This document shows, piece after piece, positions 1-12,896 of a stretch of 64,000 bases of DNA. Each line of letters starts with the position of its first letter. The stretch's first letter is position 1. The translations under genes were made by a program, and so were the position numbers. Under the pieces are notes generated by a model. It had not been told where the DNA came from and made no database searches. It worked only from the letters and a program-made list of their open reading frames with translations. The stretch comes from Panax quinquefolius (Eukaryota > Streptophyta > Magnoliopsida > Apiales > Araliaceae), in contig CM035162.1 of the NCBI GenBank assembly GCA_020205615.1, positions 34,684,479 through 34,748,478 on the forward strand. The letters run 5' to 3'.

Positions 1-1435
<1,435 letters not shown>

Positions 1436-1493
1436 TACTTGGTAGTTCTGAATACTGTTTAGTGAAGTTGGATGTTTATGAAGTATAGATTTC

Positions 1494-1506
1494 AAATATA
1501 TATAGG
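1494..1506 (-). promoter_or_regulatory. TATA box of the left subtilase copy
   Basis: On the minus strand the sequence reads CCCTATATATATTTGAA about 60 nt upstream of the ATG at 1435. That is a good plant TATA box and implies a short 5' leader. The same element is kept in the right-hand copy. Confidence 0.5.
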
Positions 1507-1757
1507 GCTAGGTAGCTTTGATAGTTGTGATGTCCGTACCACCTCTTGGAGCTTTGCTGGAACAATGCTGCTGCTGCTGCAGCCTGCATCATGGTGTGAT
1601 CATCGCCTGTTTTTGAGGAATTTTTATTGGAGCAAGTGTCCCAATCATTTTGATTCATAAAACTCTTCCTCTTCCATTATCAAATTTGTTTCATCCTAGG
1701 CCTGTCATTCTTCCTATATCCTACTTCTTTTATCACCTACAGCTGTTACATATATCC

Positions 1758-1803
<46 letters not shown>

Positions 1804-2008
1804 AAATTTGTATCATTAGAATATTCTGCAGCCCTTTGCCTAGCAACCTAGGTATTGATGTTCTTTAGTCTTGTAGCATTGTTAGTTCCATCAAACCTAG
1901 TAATTTCCTAACATTGACACCATTTTAAACAGTTTCAAATTTCAGTACAGATTGCTATTCTAAGTTAAAAACAGTTTAATGAGTAATGAAATTATATATA
2001 AAAGTTAT

Positions 2009-2058
<50 letters not shown>

Positions 2059-2133
2059 AAAAATGTGTATACACACTACTCAGTCTCCTATGATGATTTT
2101 TTTTTTTTTTATAATATGGTGGTGACGCTATAT

Positions 2134-2188
<55 letters not shown>
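1758..2188. repeat. Three (AT)n microsatellites upstream of the left subtilase copy
   Basis: Pure TA/AT runs lie at about 1758-1796, 2011-2056 and 2138-2188, in the distal upstream region of the gene. The right duplicate has much shorter or interrupted runs at the first two sites, so the arrays changed after duplication. Confidence 0.9.
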
Positions 2189-2191
<3 letters not shown>

Positions 2192-2399
2192 TTCCCTATG
2201 TTCTAAAATTTAAATATATAAGACCACTAATGTAAACTATCTAAAAATATTTAAATTTTGTTTTTCATAATTTCTAATGAATCATCTCAATTTTGATTTT
2301 GAAAATTTATCATATTGATTTTTAAAAGTTAATAATAATGTTATAGTTTGAAACAAATGGAGTATATTGAGTTGTTTTGAACATAAATTTTTACAAGAT

Positions 2400-3345
2400 A
2401 CTTCATATTATGGGATTCTTTTAAACCAGTCTAAGTTTACATTTTTGTGTTAACCTTTAGGATTCCAAGTTTGTGCAAACATTTAGAACTTACTTCATGG
2501 TATTTTTCCATAGGCTTAGTCAGCTGAAAAATATCTTAAGGTTCCTCAAAATAGTGGATCAATATGGGTGTTTAACACCTTCAACTCTACTGCAGTTTCT
2601 GCAGTAGAGATGATTTTCATGCCCTTTTGATGATTTTTCTGAATTTTTGTGAGTCTTTTGGCTTTCAAACCTTGGCATGTTTTCAGATCATATAACAAAA
2701 TATTTTTCTGTAGGTTTAGTATAGTAATGAAGCAAGCCAAGGTCACCCAATACAAGGCTAAATCTGGGATATTCTTCACAGATCCAGATTGGTCTGACTT
2801 TGGTTCTAACATGCCAAACTCAACTTTAGGCAACATGTGCTCATGTAAACACCTGCATTATTCTTAGTTAAGACTCTCTTAAACATTACCTTGCCTTTCC
2901 TATTGATGCTCATGGTTTTGACCCCTTTAAACCTCTTATTACTAAGGATTTACATACTCAAACTTCACTTCTTTGCATTTCTCATCTTATCAACACTTGG
3001 AACAGACCAAGATCCCTTTACTTCACCTTTCTAAGATGCAAAAATTGGGCCTTAACCAAAAATGCCAAAATCATAGTTTCCTCTCTCTATCTGTTGTAGA
3101 ACTGCAGTCAAAAATGATTTTCTAGGCTAGTTTCCTAATTTTTTGGAATTTCTTATTTAAGCCTTTGATCCTAACATCTGGTCCTATATTTAGACCATAT
3201 ACGAAAGTATTTTATTACTGGTTTAGGCTTTCTATACACACAAGCTAAGACCCTTTTTACTAAGGCTCAAACTGGCTTGGGGTGGTGGAGCTAACTTTTT
3301 ATGGCTGAGCTCTACCCCCTGCCGTCAGCCCTCTGACCTCTCAAG
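2400..3345. other. Unassigned AT-rich sequence left of the copia element
   Basis: I find no gene here. A 96-codon minus-strand ORF (2836-2546) overlaps a plus-strand ORF, and neither resembles a protein I know. Sequence of similar character resumes at 9080, so this was one stretch before the copia insertion. It may be a very old element, but I cannot place it. Confidence 0.4.
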
Positions 3346-3925
3346 TGTTGTAAAAATTTCCTTTTGTAGTAAGATATAGAACAACAATATTTCTGCCTGA
3401 ATCGAATGGTTGACCACTCTTTCCTTAAGACTATATTCGCTTACTTTTTTTGCTACACAGAGCCATCATGAATTAGTCTCCCAAGATAAAACAGCACCAG
3501 TATTTTAATCATCACTAGAATTTGTTGTGTAAGAACAAATCTAGTGCTAAACTATAAATAAAAGAAGAAAATTATAATAAGGAAATGATAATTTTCCTAA
3601 CTTGAGAATGATTGAATGAATTGAGAAGGATTGAATAATTTTCAGTGTGTTGAATTTGGTGGATTCCTGATCTATTTATAGCTTGCTCGTATCCCAAATT
3701 CTGATGGGTCGTATCCAATTAATTTGGTCATATCCCAATTGATGGGTTGTATCCCAATTATGGGATATGGCGTTCTATATTTTTGAATTGTATCCCAACT
3801 CCAAATATTACCGTTGGCTCCCAACTTCCAGTACCATATAATATAATATAATATATTATATAATGTTACATGGATAACATATAATATATTTATTATATAC
3901 TTTTAGATAATGAAAATATCCAACA
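3346..3925 (-). repeat. 3' LTR of copia element (580 bp)
   Basis: This starts TGTTGTAAAA and ends CCAACA on the plus strand and matches 8436-9074. It is about 59 bp shorter than its partner because the partner carries extra copies of short internal repeats around GGTCGTATCCCAATT. Confidence 0.92.
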
Positions 3926-4485
3926 ATCCTCCCCATTTTCATAATCCTCCAATCCTTTTCTTTGACGCTTTCTTTCTTTATTAAATATAATATACATAAG
4001 TAATAGGTGTCTTTCGACTTGAAATTTTACATAGTCTATTTCACAAAATATCCAAATTTCTAGTAGCGTTAGCTTTGAACTAAAAATCTTAAAGTAATAT
4101 ATTGCTTCTATGTACATATACTATATCTCTTATAGTTTAAGGAACCCCAACACATTTATGGCCTTGTGTTTACCTCTTGGGTTTCGTAAGTGACTTAGAG
4201 ATAAGCCTTATGTCTCGCAGAAGCGGCCCACTTCCTTCACTTACATAGGTGAATCTAATTAGATGCACTTGTATGACATGCATCGTCCAAACTGGACATA
4301 GATTCATTAAAGGTTTACCCTACCCTCTTTGTTCTCAATATAAGCATACACTATCTTTGAGATGGTTTTGAAGAATTTCTTCTTCATACTTGTCTAGTGT
4401 ATAACTGGTTATTACTATAAGTATTTTTCCATTTAACTAATATACCAAATGTTACTCTAGTATTTAGTTGGGTTCCACTTATAGA

Positions 4486-4869
4486 TTACCATTCATTTAA
4501 AGGCTTTACACCCATCTCCCTGGAAGTCTTACATATTACATCCTTGCCTAGGCCTTTTGTAAAAGGATCTGCCAAATTTTCCTTTGACTTAACATAGTTA
4601 AAGGTAACAACCCCTTTATTGATTTGCTCCCTTACATAACTATGTCTTAAACTTATATGTCTAGACTTTCCGTTATAAACCTTGTTATAGGACCGTGATA
4701 ATGCTGCCTCATTATCACAATATATTGAGATAGTTGTCATTGGTTTGGGCCAAAGTGGTATCTCAAATAATAAATCCTTAAGCCATTCTATTTCTTTTCT
4801 GACAGCTGATAATGCAACAAACTCGATTCCATAGTTGAATGTGTTATCAAGGTTTGTTTCGAACCCCAA
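4486..4869 (-). pseudogene. copia RNase H (C-terminal part)
   Basis: This frame carries the copia RNase H signatures EFVALSAVRKEIEWLKDLL, IYCDNEAAL, RHISLRHSYVRE and ENLADPFTKGL. The N-terminal Asp region at 4870-4980 is out of frame. It sits next to the purine tract and left LTR, as expected for the 3' end of pol. Confidence 0.85.
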
Positions 4870-4979
4870 GAAATTGCCCCCTCCTCCTAAAGTGAATATC
4901 CATCCACTTGTAGACTTTTATTTCATCCGAATCATTATCCAGTTTGCATCCGTGTACCCTTCTACCACACCGGGTATCC

Positions 4980-6626
4980 TCAGATATAGCATAATGCATA
5001 GTTCATTGTGCCTTTAAGATATTTAAGTATCCTTGATATTGCATCCCAATGAACCTGACCTGGACTATGAGTAAACCTACTCAATACTCCTACTGCAAAT
5101 GCTATATCAGGTCTAGTACACTGCATTGCATACATTAGACTACCAATTACACTTGCATACTCTAATTGAGATATGTTATTTCCTTTACTTGAAAATAACT
5201 TAACAGAATGATCATATGGGGTAGATGCTATCTTACAATTCTCGTGATTAAACTTCTTTAACAATTTCTCAATATAATGAGACTGAGTTAAAGAAATAGT
5301 ATCTTGAGACCGCACAATTTTAATACCTAAAATTACATCAGCCTCCCCCATATCTTTCATATCAAAAGTAGCAGACAAAAATGCTTTAGTTTCTAATACT
5401 ACCTTTTCACTAGTACCAAAAATAATCATATCATCAACATATAAACAAATTATAACACCAATTTTTTATTAAACTTAGAATAAGCACATTTATCCGATTC
5501 ATTTATTTAAAATCCATTTGAAACAATCATTTGGTCAAATTTTTCATGCCACTGCTTAGGTGCTTGTTTTAGGCCGTATAAAGATTTAATAAGTTTACAA
5601 ACTTTTCTTTTCTGACCTTTCAAAACAAACCCTTCTGGTTGTTCCATATAGACTTCCTCTTCTAAATCACCATTTAGAAAAGTAGTTTTAACATCCATTT
5701 GGTGTATAACAAGTTTATGAATTGATGCTAATGCAATTAATAACCTAATGGTACTAATTCTTGCTACTGGAGCATATGTATCAAAATAATCAATTCCTTC
5801 CTTTTGCTTAAAACCTTTGGCTACAAGTCTAGCTTTATACTTATCAATGGATCCATCTGATTTTCTTTTCTTTTTAAAGATCCATTTACAGCCAATGGGT
5901 TTACTACCAGGAGGTAAATCCACCAAGACCCAAGTCTTGTTACCCATGATAGAATCCATTTCATCATTTATGGCTTCTTGCCAAAAACCTGAATCTTGAG
6001 AGGACATAGCTTCTCTAAAAATTAAAAGATCTCTAACCCTAGAATTCAGTTCAATCACAAAAACACTAGAAGAAACAATAACATCCTTGTTTCCTTCTAC
6101 TAGGTACATGTAGAAATCGTAATATAGATTTTTCCATCCTTGTTCTTTTACTTCTTCTTGGTTCTATTTCTTCAGTAGATGTAGTAAGTTCCATTTCATC
6201 ATTTGTTCCATGATGAACAATTTCTTGATCCTCTTTATCAGTGTCTTCTCTTGACCTTTTCCTAAAGAAAGAATTCTCAAAGAACTCAACATCTCTAGAT
6301 TCCAAAATTATATTTTGGCTAACAGAATCTGTGGATTCCATAGTCAAGAATTTATAGGCTTTGCTATTTTGTGCATAGCCTATAAAAGCACACTCGATTA
6401 CTTTAGCACCAAGTTTAGGCCTTTTAGGATCAGTTAACCTTACTAATGTTCTACATCCCCACACCCTTAAATGGTCAAGAGAGGGTTTTCTCTTTTTCCA
6501 CAATTCATAAGGTGTAATATCAGTTTTCTTATGGGGTATACGATTAAGTATATAACAAGCAGTCATTAATGCTTCCCCCCATAAATTTTTAGGCAAACCA
6601 GAAGTAAGAAGTAATGTATTAATCAT
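4980..6626 (-). pseudogene. copia integrase C-terminus and reverse transcriptase
   Basis: 6626-6110 encodes the end of integrase (LPKNLWGEALMTACYILNR) and the linker to RT. 6109-5507 has the RT start WVFKKK-like block, KARLVAKGFKQKEGIDY, QMDVKTTFLNGDLEEEVYM and SLYGLKQAPKQW. The YVDDM catalytic box is at about 5440, followed by 5429-4980 with LGIKI, CTRPDIAFAVGVLSRF and LKYLKGT. The frames are split by a frameshift around 6110 and by another near 5470-5507, so no continuous polymerase exists. Confidence 0.88.
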
Positions 6627-6669
6627 TTCTCTAAGTGTTCTATTTTTTCATCCTGCCACTCCATTTTGT

Positions 6670-7630
6670 TGAGGACTATAAAGGGACTGTAGTTTGATGA
6701 ATTATACCATAATTCTCACAAAAATCATTATAAGAGATGTATTCCCCTCCTCTATCTGATCTAAGAATTTTAATTCTTTGATCTAATTGATTTTCAACTT
6801 TAGCCTTGTAGATTTTAAATTTTTCTAAAGCCTCATCTTTAGTCCTTAACAAATAAACTTGAGTGTATCTAGAACAATCATCTATAAATGTTATAAAATA
6901 TCTTTTACCTCCCCTAGTTAATATACCCTCAAATTCACAAATATCGGAATGAATTAATTCTAATAATTGTGAATTTCTTTCTACTTTTTTAAAAGACTTC
7001 TTGGCAATTTTAGATTTAACACATATTACACATTTTTCTAAATTAGAAAAATTAATCTTAGGAATTAAACTAAGATTACTCATGTTACGCATACTTTTAT
7101 AATTTACATGTCCTAATCTAGCATGCCAAACATTAAAAGTAGAAATCATATAAGCAAAAGATGAATTTTCATTAATAACATTTAGTTTGTACATGCCATT
7201 AGATTCATATCCTTTTCCGACATACATACCACCCTTAGACAATACAATACAATTAGCGTCAAACAAGATCGACTTTTATGCCATGTTTGTTTAAAAGACT
7301 AACAGATACAAGGTTTTTCCTAATTTCTGGAACATGAAGAACATCATTAAGAGTAATTATTTTCCCGGATGACAGCTTGAGAACCACCTTGCCTTTGCCC
7401 ATAACTTTTGCAGTTGATGAATTTCCCATGAATAGTTCTTGACTATCCTTCATAGGTTCATAGGCTTGAAATATTGCTTTATTCTTGGCAATATGCTTGG
7501 TTTCTCCATAATCAATCCACCATTCCATGTCATTTCCAACCATGTTAGTCTCCATGATCATAGCAGCAATATCCTCATTGTCTACCATATTTGCTTGGTC
7601 ATTCTTTTGTTGCCTTTGTTTCAAGTACAA
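6670..7630 (-). pseudogene. copia protease and integrase, catalytic residues lost
   Basis: Two overlapping reading frames cover protease and integrase. The protease active site, normally D-S/T-G, reads DYG in [12 protein letters not shown]. The integrase pre-domain (WHARLGH, then CVICVKSK) and the first two acidic residues (HSDICEF and RSDRGGEY) are present. The frame then shifts near 6685, and the segment that should hold the catalytic Glu (consensus GVAERKN) reads Gly followed by a stop. Both enzymes should be inactive. Confidence 0.85.
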
Positions 7631-8413
7631 AGTACATTATTTCTTGAAATGTCCTGGCTTACCACACTTCTAACAAGTACCTTTTGGTTTTTTATTTCCA
7701 GAAGTGCTATTTTGACCACCACGCTTTCTTTTATTGTTGTCCCTTGGTTTAAATGCATTTTCTATAACAAGAGCTTTAGCACTTTTATTTTCTATTTCCA
7801 ATTTATCCAATTTTTGAGAATTTTCTTCAACTTGGAGAAATTTAATAAGTTCTTGCATAGTCATTTCATCTTTCTTTTGTTTCAATTCTTTTCGACAATC
7901 TTTCCATGAAAATGGTAATTTTGAAATAATTGTCGATACTTGAAACCCTTCATCAAGGCTATGGCCTTCCGAGACAATTGGAGTCATAATAATTTGAAGT
8001 TCATGTACTTGCAGCATAACAGATTTGTTATCTATCATTGGATAATCAAATAATGAACTTACTAGAAATTTTTTATTTCCGGCGTCCTCAATTTTGTATT
8101 TGTTGTTGAGATCCTCCCTTGCCGTCTTTTCCATGAATTTGGCTTCATACACATCGTACAACAAATTGGATAGTGCATTTAAAATGTACCATTTACATAT
8201 AAAGTCATCTTGTTCCCATTTTATTTGATTCTTCATTTCTGCCGGTGTTTTATTTTCCTTTTCTTTAATTTTCTCTTCATTTAGCACATGAGAGATTTTT
8301 AATGTTGTTAAGCAAAAATACATTTTGCTTTTCCAACGTCTGAAGAATAATCCATCAAACTTTTCAAGTTTGTTAATTTGATTCAGGCTATTTTTTGAAT
8401 TGTTGTCTTCCAT
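7630..8413 (-). pseudogene. copia gag (UBN2-type) with interrupted zinc knuckle
   Basis: The ORF starts MEDNNSKNSLNQ and has the copia Gag core, including KLEKFDGLFFRRWKSKM, ending in a basic region KRKRGGQN. The CCHC knuckle (C-x2-C-GKPGHF) lies at the 3' end but a TAG follows its first Cys and a TAA replaces a codon just after GHFKK. Gag would package the RNA in virus-like particles. Here the polyprotein is cut at the knuckle. Its close spacing to the LTR leaves almost no leader. Confidence 0.85.
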
Positions 8414-8435
8414 GGTAAAAATATAGACTTAAGAT

Positions 8436-9074
8436 TGTTGTAAAAATTTTCTTTTGTAGTAAGATATAGAACAATAATATTTCTGACTGAATCAAATGGT
8501 TGACCACTCTTTTCTAAAGATTATATTCGCCCCTTACTTTTGCTACACAGAGTTACTGCGAATTAGTCTCCTAAGATAAGACAGACCCAGATTTTAATCT
8601 GTACTAGAATTTGTTGTGTAGGAACAAATCTAGTGCTAAACTATAAATAAAAGAAGAAAATAATGATAAGGAAATGATAATTTTCCTAACTTGAGAATGA
8701 TTGAATGAATTGAGAAGGATTGAATAATTTTCAGTGTGTTGAATTTGGTGGATTCCTGATCTATTTATAGCTTGCTCGTATCCCAAATTCTGATGGGTCG
8801 TATCCCAATTAATTTGGTCGTTTTCCAATTGATGGGTCGTATCCTAATTAATTTGGTCGTATCCCAATTATGGGATATGGCGTTCTATATTTTTGAATCG
8901 TATCCCAACTCCAAATATTACCGTTGGCTCCCAACTTCCAATTCCAATACGCGTTAATACCGTTGGCTCCCAACTTCCAATACCATATAATATAATATAA
9001 TATATTATATAATGTTACATGGATAACATATAATATATTTATTATATACTTTTAGATAATGAAAATATCCAACA
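8436..9074 (-). repeat. 5' LTR of copia element (639 bp)
   Basis: This matches the left LTR, with extra internal short duplications near 8800-8870 and 8930-8970. The gag start codon at 8413 lies only 22 nt inside the LTR edge. The adjoining sequence (minus strand ATCTTAAGTCTATATTTTT) does not look like the usual initiator-Met tRNA binding site. Confidence 0.92.
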
Positions 9075-9079
9075 TCAAG

Positions 9080-9464
9080 TGGCCTAAGCTTTCCCCCTAC
9101 TTAACCCCTAAGGTCACCGCTAGACACTTCTCAGAGCAAGCTACCCAGCCCCTAAGAAATTCATCATGTCTCAGCCTCCCTACTTCGTCTCTAGCTCCCA
9201 ACTGACTTGTTAAACTAACTGATTTGTGTAACTTAAGTAGAACTTAGTTCTTTTCCTCCCCCATTTGGCCTACCGAATTGCTTAAGGAACAAGACTGAAT
9301 TACAATATTTTGGGCTTACTAACATATATGGCTGCTATGTTGATTAACATGGTCCTTAGTATTTTCACATGTGGATTATAAAATTTAAAATATTAATTTA
9401 GTCCCAAAAATATTAGGGAACCTAGTTGTTCATTTAATGAGTTAATAAAATATAATGTATCAAC
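9080..9464. other. Unassigned spacer between the copia element and gypsy LTR remains
   Basis: No ORF or recognised motif lies here. It continues the sequence left of 3345 across the copia insertion, and merges near 9360-9464 into sequence that resembles the AT-rich part of a gypsy LTR. Confidence 0.35.
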
Positions 9465-9860
9465 TCCATCACATAACTTTTCGGCCAATATTCACGCTCT
9501 TTATTCACATCATTTAAAATGATGTCACGTGTAATTTAATTAAATTAAATAGTTAAAATTTATATTTAACTAACCAATAAAATTAAATAAACACCAATTA
9601 ATCATTTCTTGTAGACATAGCTTTATGTCGTAATATTCTTCAAGCTAAACCATGTCACTTTTTTTTTTCATTCTTAATTTAAATATACAATTATAATAAT
9701 GTATATTCATTCTTTTCCTTATTTTACAATAATTAAAATGAAATAACCAACTAAATATTAAATATAAAACAATAATAGAACACTTAAATGAAATAAAATA
9801 AAGTATTAAAAAAATTATACACAAAATATTCATTATATTTCAATAATATAACACACATAA
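9465..9860. repeat. About 395-bp direct repeat, copy 1 (partner 12480-12875)
   Basis: The block starts CATCACATAACTTTT and runs to a TTCAATAATATAACACACA segment. It is nearly identical to 12480-12875. It looks like part of the LTR of the minus-strand gypsy element whose purine tract lies at 12897-12915. The two copies bracket a truncated LTR of another family. Confidence 0.85.
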
Positions 9861-12476
9861 TCAAAGAATTCTTCTTCAATAATATTGAGCGTATTTCTTT
9901 AGAGTTTTAGGAAGCTTTGAGTATAGAAAACAGTGAAAGTTTTCTTCAAGAATATCCCTGCTATACCAATCAGAATTGCTCTAGTTTTAAGGTAAGGGGT
10001 ATTATTTATTTCATATTCTGAAGAGATATTATTTTTCGTAATTGTATGAATATTATTTCGTTCAATATTCGCAAGAAATATTATTTTCATTTAATATTCG
10101 TAAGGAATATTATATTCGTTCAATATTCGAAATGAATATTATTTTCGTTTAATATTTGTATGGGATGTTATTTTGTTCAATATTCGCTTGAAATAATATT
10201 TTCTTCCATACTCTGTAGTATGTAAGTAATATTATTTCATTTCAGATTTCGAATTCTATACTCATCTGGTTAAAGTTTTGGCTTCTATACTACGTAAAAT
10301 TAGTAGAATATCCTTGATATTTGCGTTTCATCCAGAATTTTTTTCATGAAAATATTATATTGGACATTCTTGATAAGTTTTAACTTTTTCATGATTTAAG
10401 TACTATCATGGGGTACTATTCCTGAATTACTATTCATGAGTTACTATTCACGAGTTATTATTCACGAGTTACTATTCACGGGGTATTATTCATGACAAAA
10501 ATTGATTTCTTTTCGGTCCAAATTATTTTTGATACATTATTATTCTTGAATTTTACTCCACAAAGCAGTATTCATGATGACAATTTGGATATTATTGAAT
10601 TCGGATAAATTAAATTATAAATCTTTAAAATTTTATCCTTGAACTTGTTTTATTGAATTCTTATATCATTATCATCATCCTCATGCTTATATTGTTATGA
10701 AAGTCATCTTTGGCCGTAGTGCATAGATGGACTTGGTATGATTATGACCAGGGATTATTCGGTTTAATCATGACCGTAATATTACAAATGATTGGTAAAA
10801 GTCCTCATTGGCCCATAGTGCATTAATGTACAGTTTTTGATATGATCATGACCATGGATTCTCTTCGGCCAAGGGTGCAAAGATGAATTGTTTTATGGCG
10901 TGAGCATGACCGTTGATGAAAACACGAATACCCTTGGCTCGTAATGCATGGATAATTCGTGGTCGTGATACTAATGAATATCCTTGGCCTGTAGTGCAGG
11001 GATGATTCGATGATGTGGATTAACTATTGAGCTGATCAGTCTCAGCGATGAAATATTAATTCATGGATGTGATAATAATGAATATCCTCGGTCAGTAGTG
11101 CATGGATAATTCATGGATGTGATACTAACGAATATCCTCGTCATAGTGCATGGATAATTCGGTGATGTGAATTATTTATCGAAATGAGTCTCGTGATAAA
11201 ATATTGATAATAAACTTTTAATTGTAGAAGATAGTAAATATCATGTTCTACTCGACTCTTCTAAAATACGATTGCATGTCTTTGGCACAGAGTGCAAGGA
11301 TGAATTGTTAATGAATATCTTTGGCCCATAGTGGAAAGATGAATTTATTAGTATGATTATGGATGTGAATTGTGATTTTGTATAACCATTGTCTTTGATA
11401 TTTCGTGTAAAGACATGTGATTTAAAATTATCTCCGCCCTAGGTGCGAAGAGGAATTTAGAACCACAATTATGATTATGAGTTATTCACCTGATTGTGGA
11501 CAAGAATTGTTGACTGATGTTACATGGATAAAATATTGTTGGTGGATTTTTAACGTGGAGAAGATAATAGACTTTATGGTCTATTTGACTCTTCTAATGG
11601 ATTGCTAGTTCCACTGCAACTATGGTTGAAAAGTTTTATCATCTACCATATGTTCTAAATCTCGATTCATTACCGATTGAAGGCTATTGATAATTTAATT
11701 ATCTTTAGTCATGATATTCTTTTTTCGGGTTAGTTGTGCTCACCCTTCCGCTTCACAATTCCTTTCGTAATAAGAGTGTAGTTTGGAATTTAGGGTAAAA
11801 AGAGAATAGAATGGTGGTCTCTAGTTGTGGAGGTTCTCCCTAAATAGTATAGAAAAGTGTGTTGTATTTTATACATCATTTAGCAGTTATATTTGGTGAA
11901 TCAAATAGGGTGATGCGAACCCAACTTTGGAAGGGTGTTTTGCCACTATCATACAAGATGTCTAATGACATACGACTTCGTGTTATCATAAGACAGGATT
12001 GTGCACATCCACTTGCCGAGTATATCTACGAGCACTACCTATATAATCTTGGAGTTTGTTTGGAGTATAATTATCAATTGGAGATAATTATATATCAAGA
12101 GAAGACTCACCATTGGAAAGAAGATGATAACAATCTTCTTGTTTTTCTTTGGGGACTATTGGGTCAACTAAGGATAATTCTATGGACATATGATATCTAT
12201 CATAACCTAGACGCATGGCCTCCCATGTACGATGGTTTCTTTGAGTATTTTCCAAAGATTTTAATTTCTAAAATAGTTTTTGACTGTACCTTTATGTGAG
12301 GTACCATTGTAAGGTCTTGTGGTCAAGGCACCACGAGAGTTATATATATTTGTATTAAAACTCACAGCTTAACTGCGTGGTCGCTTTTTTGCACGACATA
12401 ACAGATAAATGGAGTTGTCAAGAGTGTATTTTCCGCGACTCAAGATGGGTGATGTATACCTATTTTGGGGGCGCCA
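9861..12476 (+). mobile_element. 5'-truncated gypsy LTR (3' portion only)
   Basis: The right end, GGTGATGTATACC..GGGGGCGCCACA, is the conserved 3' end of the gypsy LTR family in this window. The left end begins at the equivalent of about 63685 in the LTR at 62286 onward, so the U3 part is missing. Internal landmarks are TTACTATTCACGAG repeats (10430-10490), about 57-bp CATGGATAATTC units (10925-11165) and the GGCTAGTTGxGCTCACC block near 11730. No primer-binding site follows; the neighbouring LTR block resumes directly. Confidence 0.75.
11859..12299 (+). CDS. 146-codon ORF of unknown function within an LTR
   Basis: The open frame begins MLYFIHHLAVIFGES and contains WPPMYDGFFEYFPK near its end. 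I do not recognise a domain. The related LTRs at 13702-16109, 19497-21918, 38770-40191 and 49169-50258 pass directly from the AGTAGTCCTCACTATTC block to the TTTGTATTAAAACTCAC block without this segment, so roughly 11845-12340 looks inserted. It could be a captured host fragment, a piece of another element, or a chance ORF. There are no obvious membrane or signal segments. Confidence 0.35.
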   Translation: MLYFIHHLAVIFGESNRVMRTQLWKGVLPLSYKMSNDIRLRVIIRQDCAHPLAEYIYEHYLYNLGVCLEYNYQLEIIIYQEKTHHWKEDDNNLLVFLWGLLGQLRIILWTYDIYHNLDAWPPMYDGFFEYFPKILISKIVFDCTFM

Positions 12477-12896
12477 CAAACTTCATCACATAACTTTTCT
12501 ACCAATATTCACGCTTTTTATTCACACATCATTTAAAATGATGTCACGTGTAATTTAATTAAATTAAATAGTTAAAATTTATATTTAACTAACCAATGAA
12601 ATTAAATAAACACCAATTAATCATTTCTTGTAGACATAGCTTTATGTCGTAATATTCTTCAAGCTAAACTATGTTGGCTTTCCTTTTCATTCTTAATTTA
12701 AATATACAATTATAATAATGTATATTCATTCTTTTCCTTATTTTACAATAATTAAAATGAAATAACCAACTAAATATTAAATATAAAACAATAATAGAAC
12801 ACTTAAATGAAATAAAATAAAGTATTAAAAAAATTATACACAGAATATTCATTATATTTCAATAAAATAACACACAGAATTTCTGTGTCATTACAT
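12477..12896 (-). repeat. Gypsy 3' LTR end (element F), includes direct-repeat copy 2
   Basis: This block repeats 9465-9860 and continues to TTCTGTGTCATTACA, followed at once by the complement of a purine tract (ATTCCCCCCCTATAAGG). On the minus strand the LTR therefore starts TGTAATGACACAG. It is the 3' LTR edge of the minus-strand gypsy element continuing at 12897. Confidence 0.7.

Larger units (their letters stand above)
3341..9079 (-). mobile_element. Ty1/copia LTR retrotransposon with TSD TCAAG
   Basis: The element occupies 3346-9074, flanked by the 5-bp duplication TCAAG at 3341-3345 and 9075-9079. LTRs begin TGTTGTAAAA and end ATATCCAACA. On the minus strand the domain order is gag, protease, integrase, reverse transcriptase, RNase H, which is the copia order. 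The purine tract AATGGGGAGGAT abuts the left LTR, as expected for a minus-strand element. Stops and frameshifts occur throughout, so it cannot move by itself. Tork-like affiliation is only an impression from RT and gag motifs. Confidence 0.95.

Noticed and set aside
2546..2867. Overlapping 96- and 72-codon ORFs on opposite strands
   Set aside because: No recognisable family, no splice context, and each mirrors the other. I cannot support a gene.
9645..9833. Identical 62-codon minus-strand ORFs at 9645-9833 and 12664-12852
   Set aside because: They match because both lie in the 395-bp direct repeat. The sequence is low-complexity AT-rich LTR DNA giving an Ile/Phe-rich peptide.
10430..10500. 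Possible CRISPR-like array of TTACTATTCACGAG repeats
   Set aside because: Units are directly tandem with no unique spacers, in a plant LTR. It is a simple tandem repeat.
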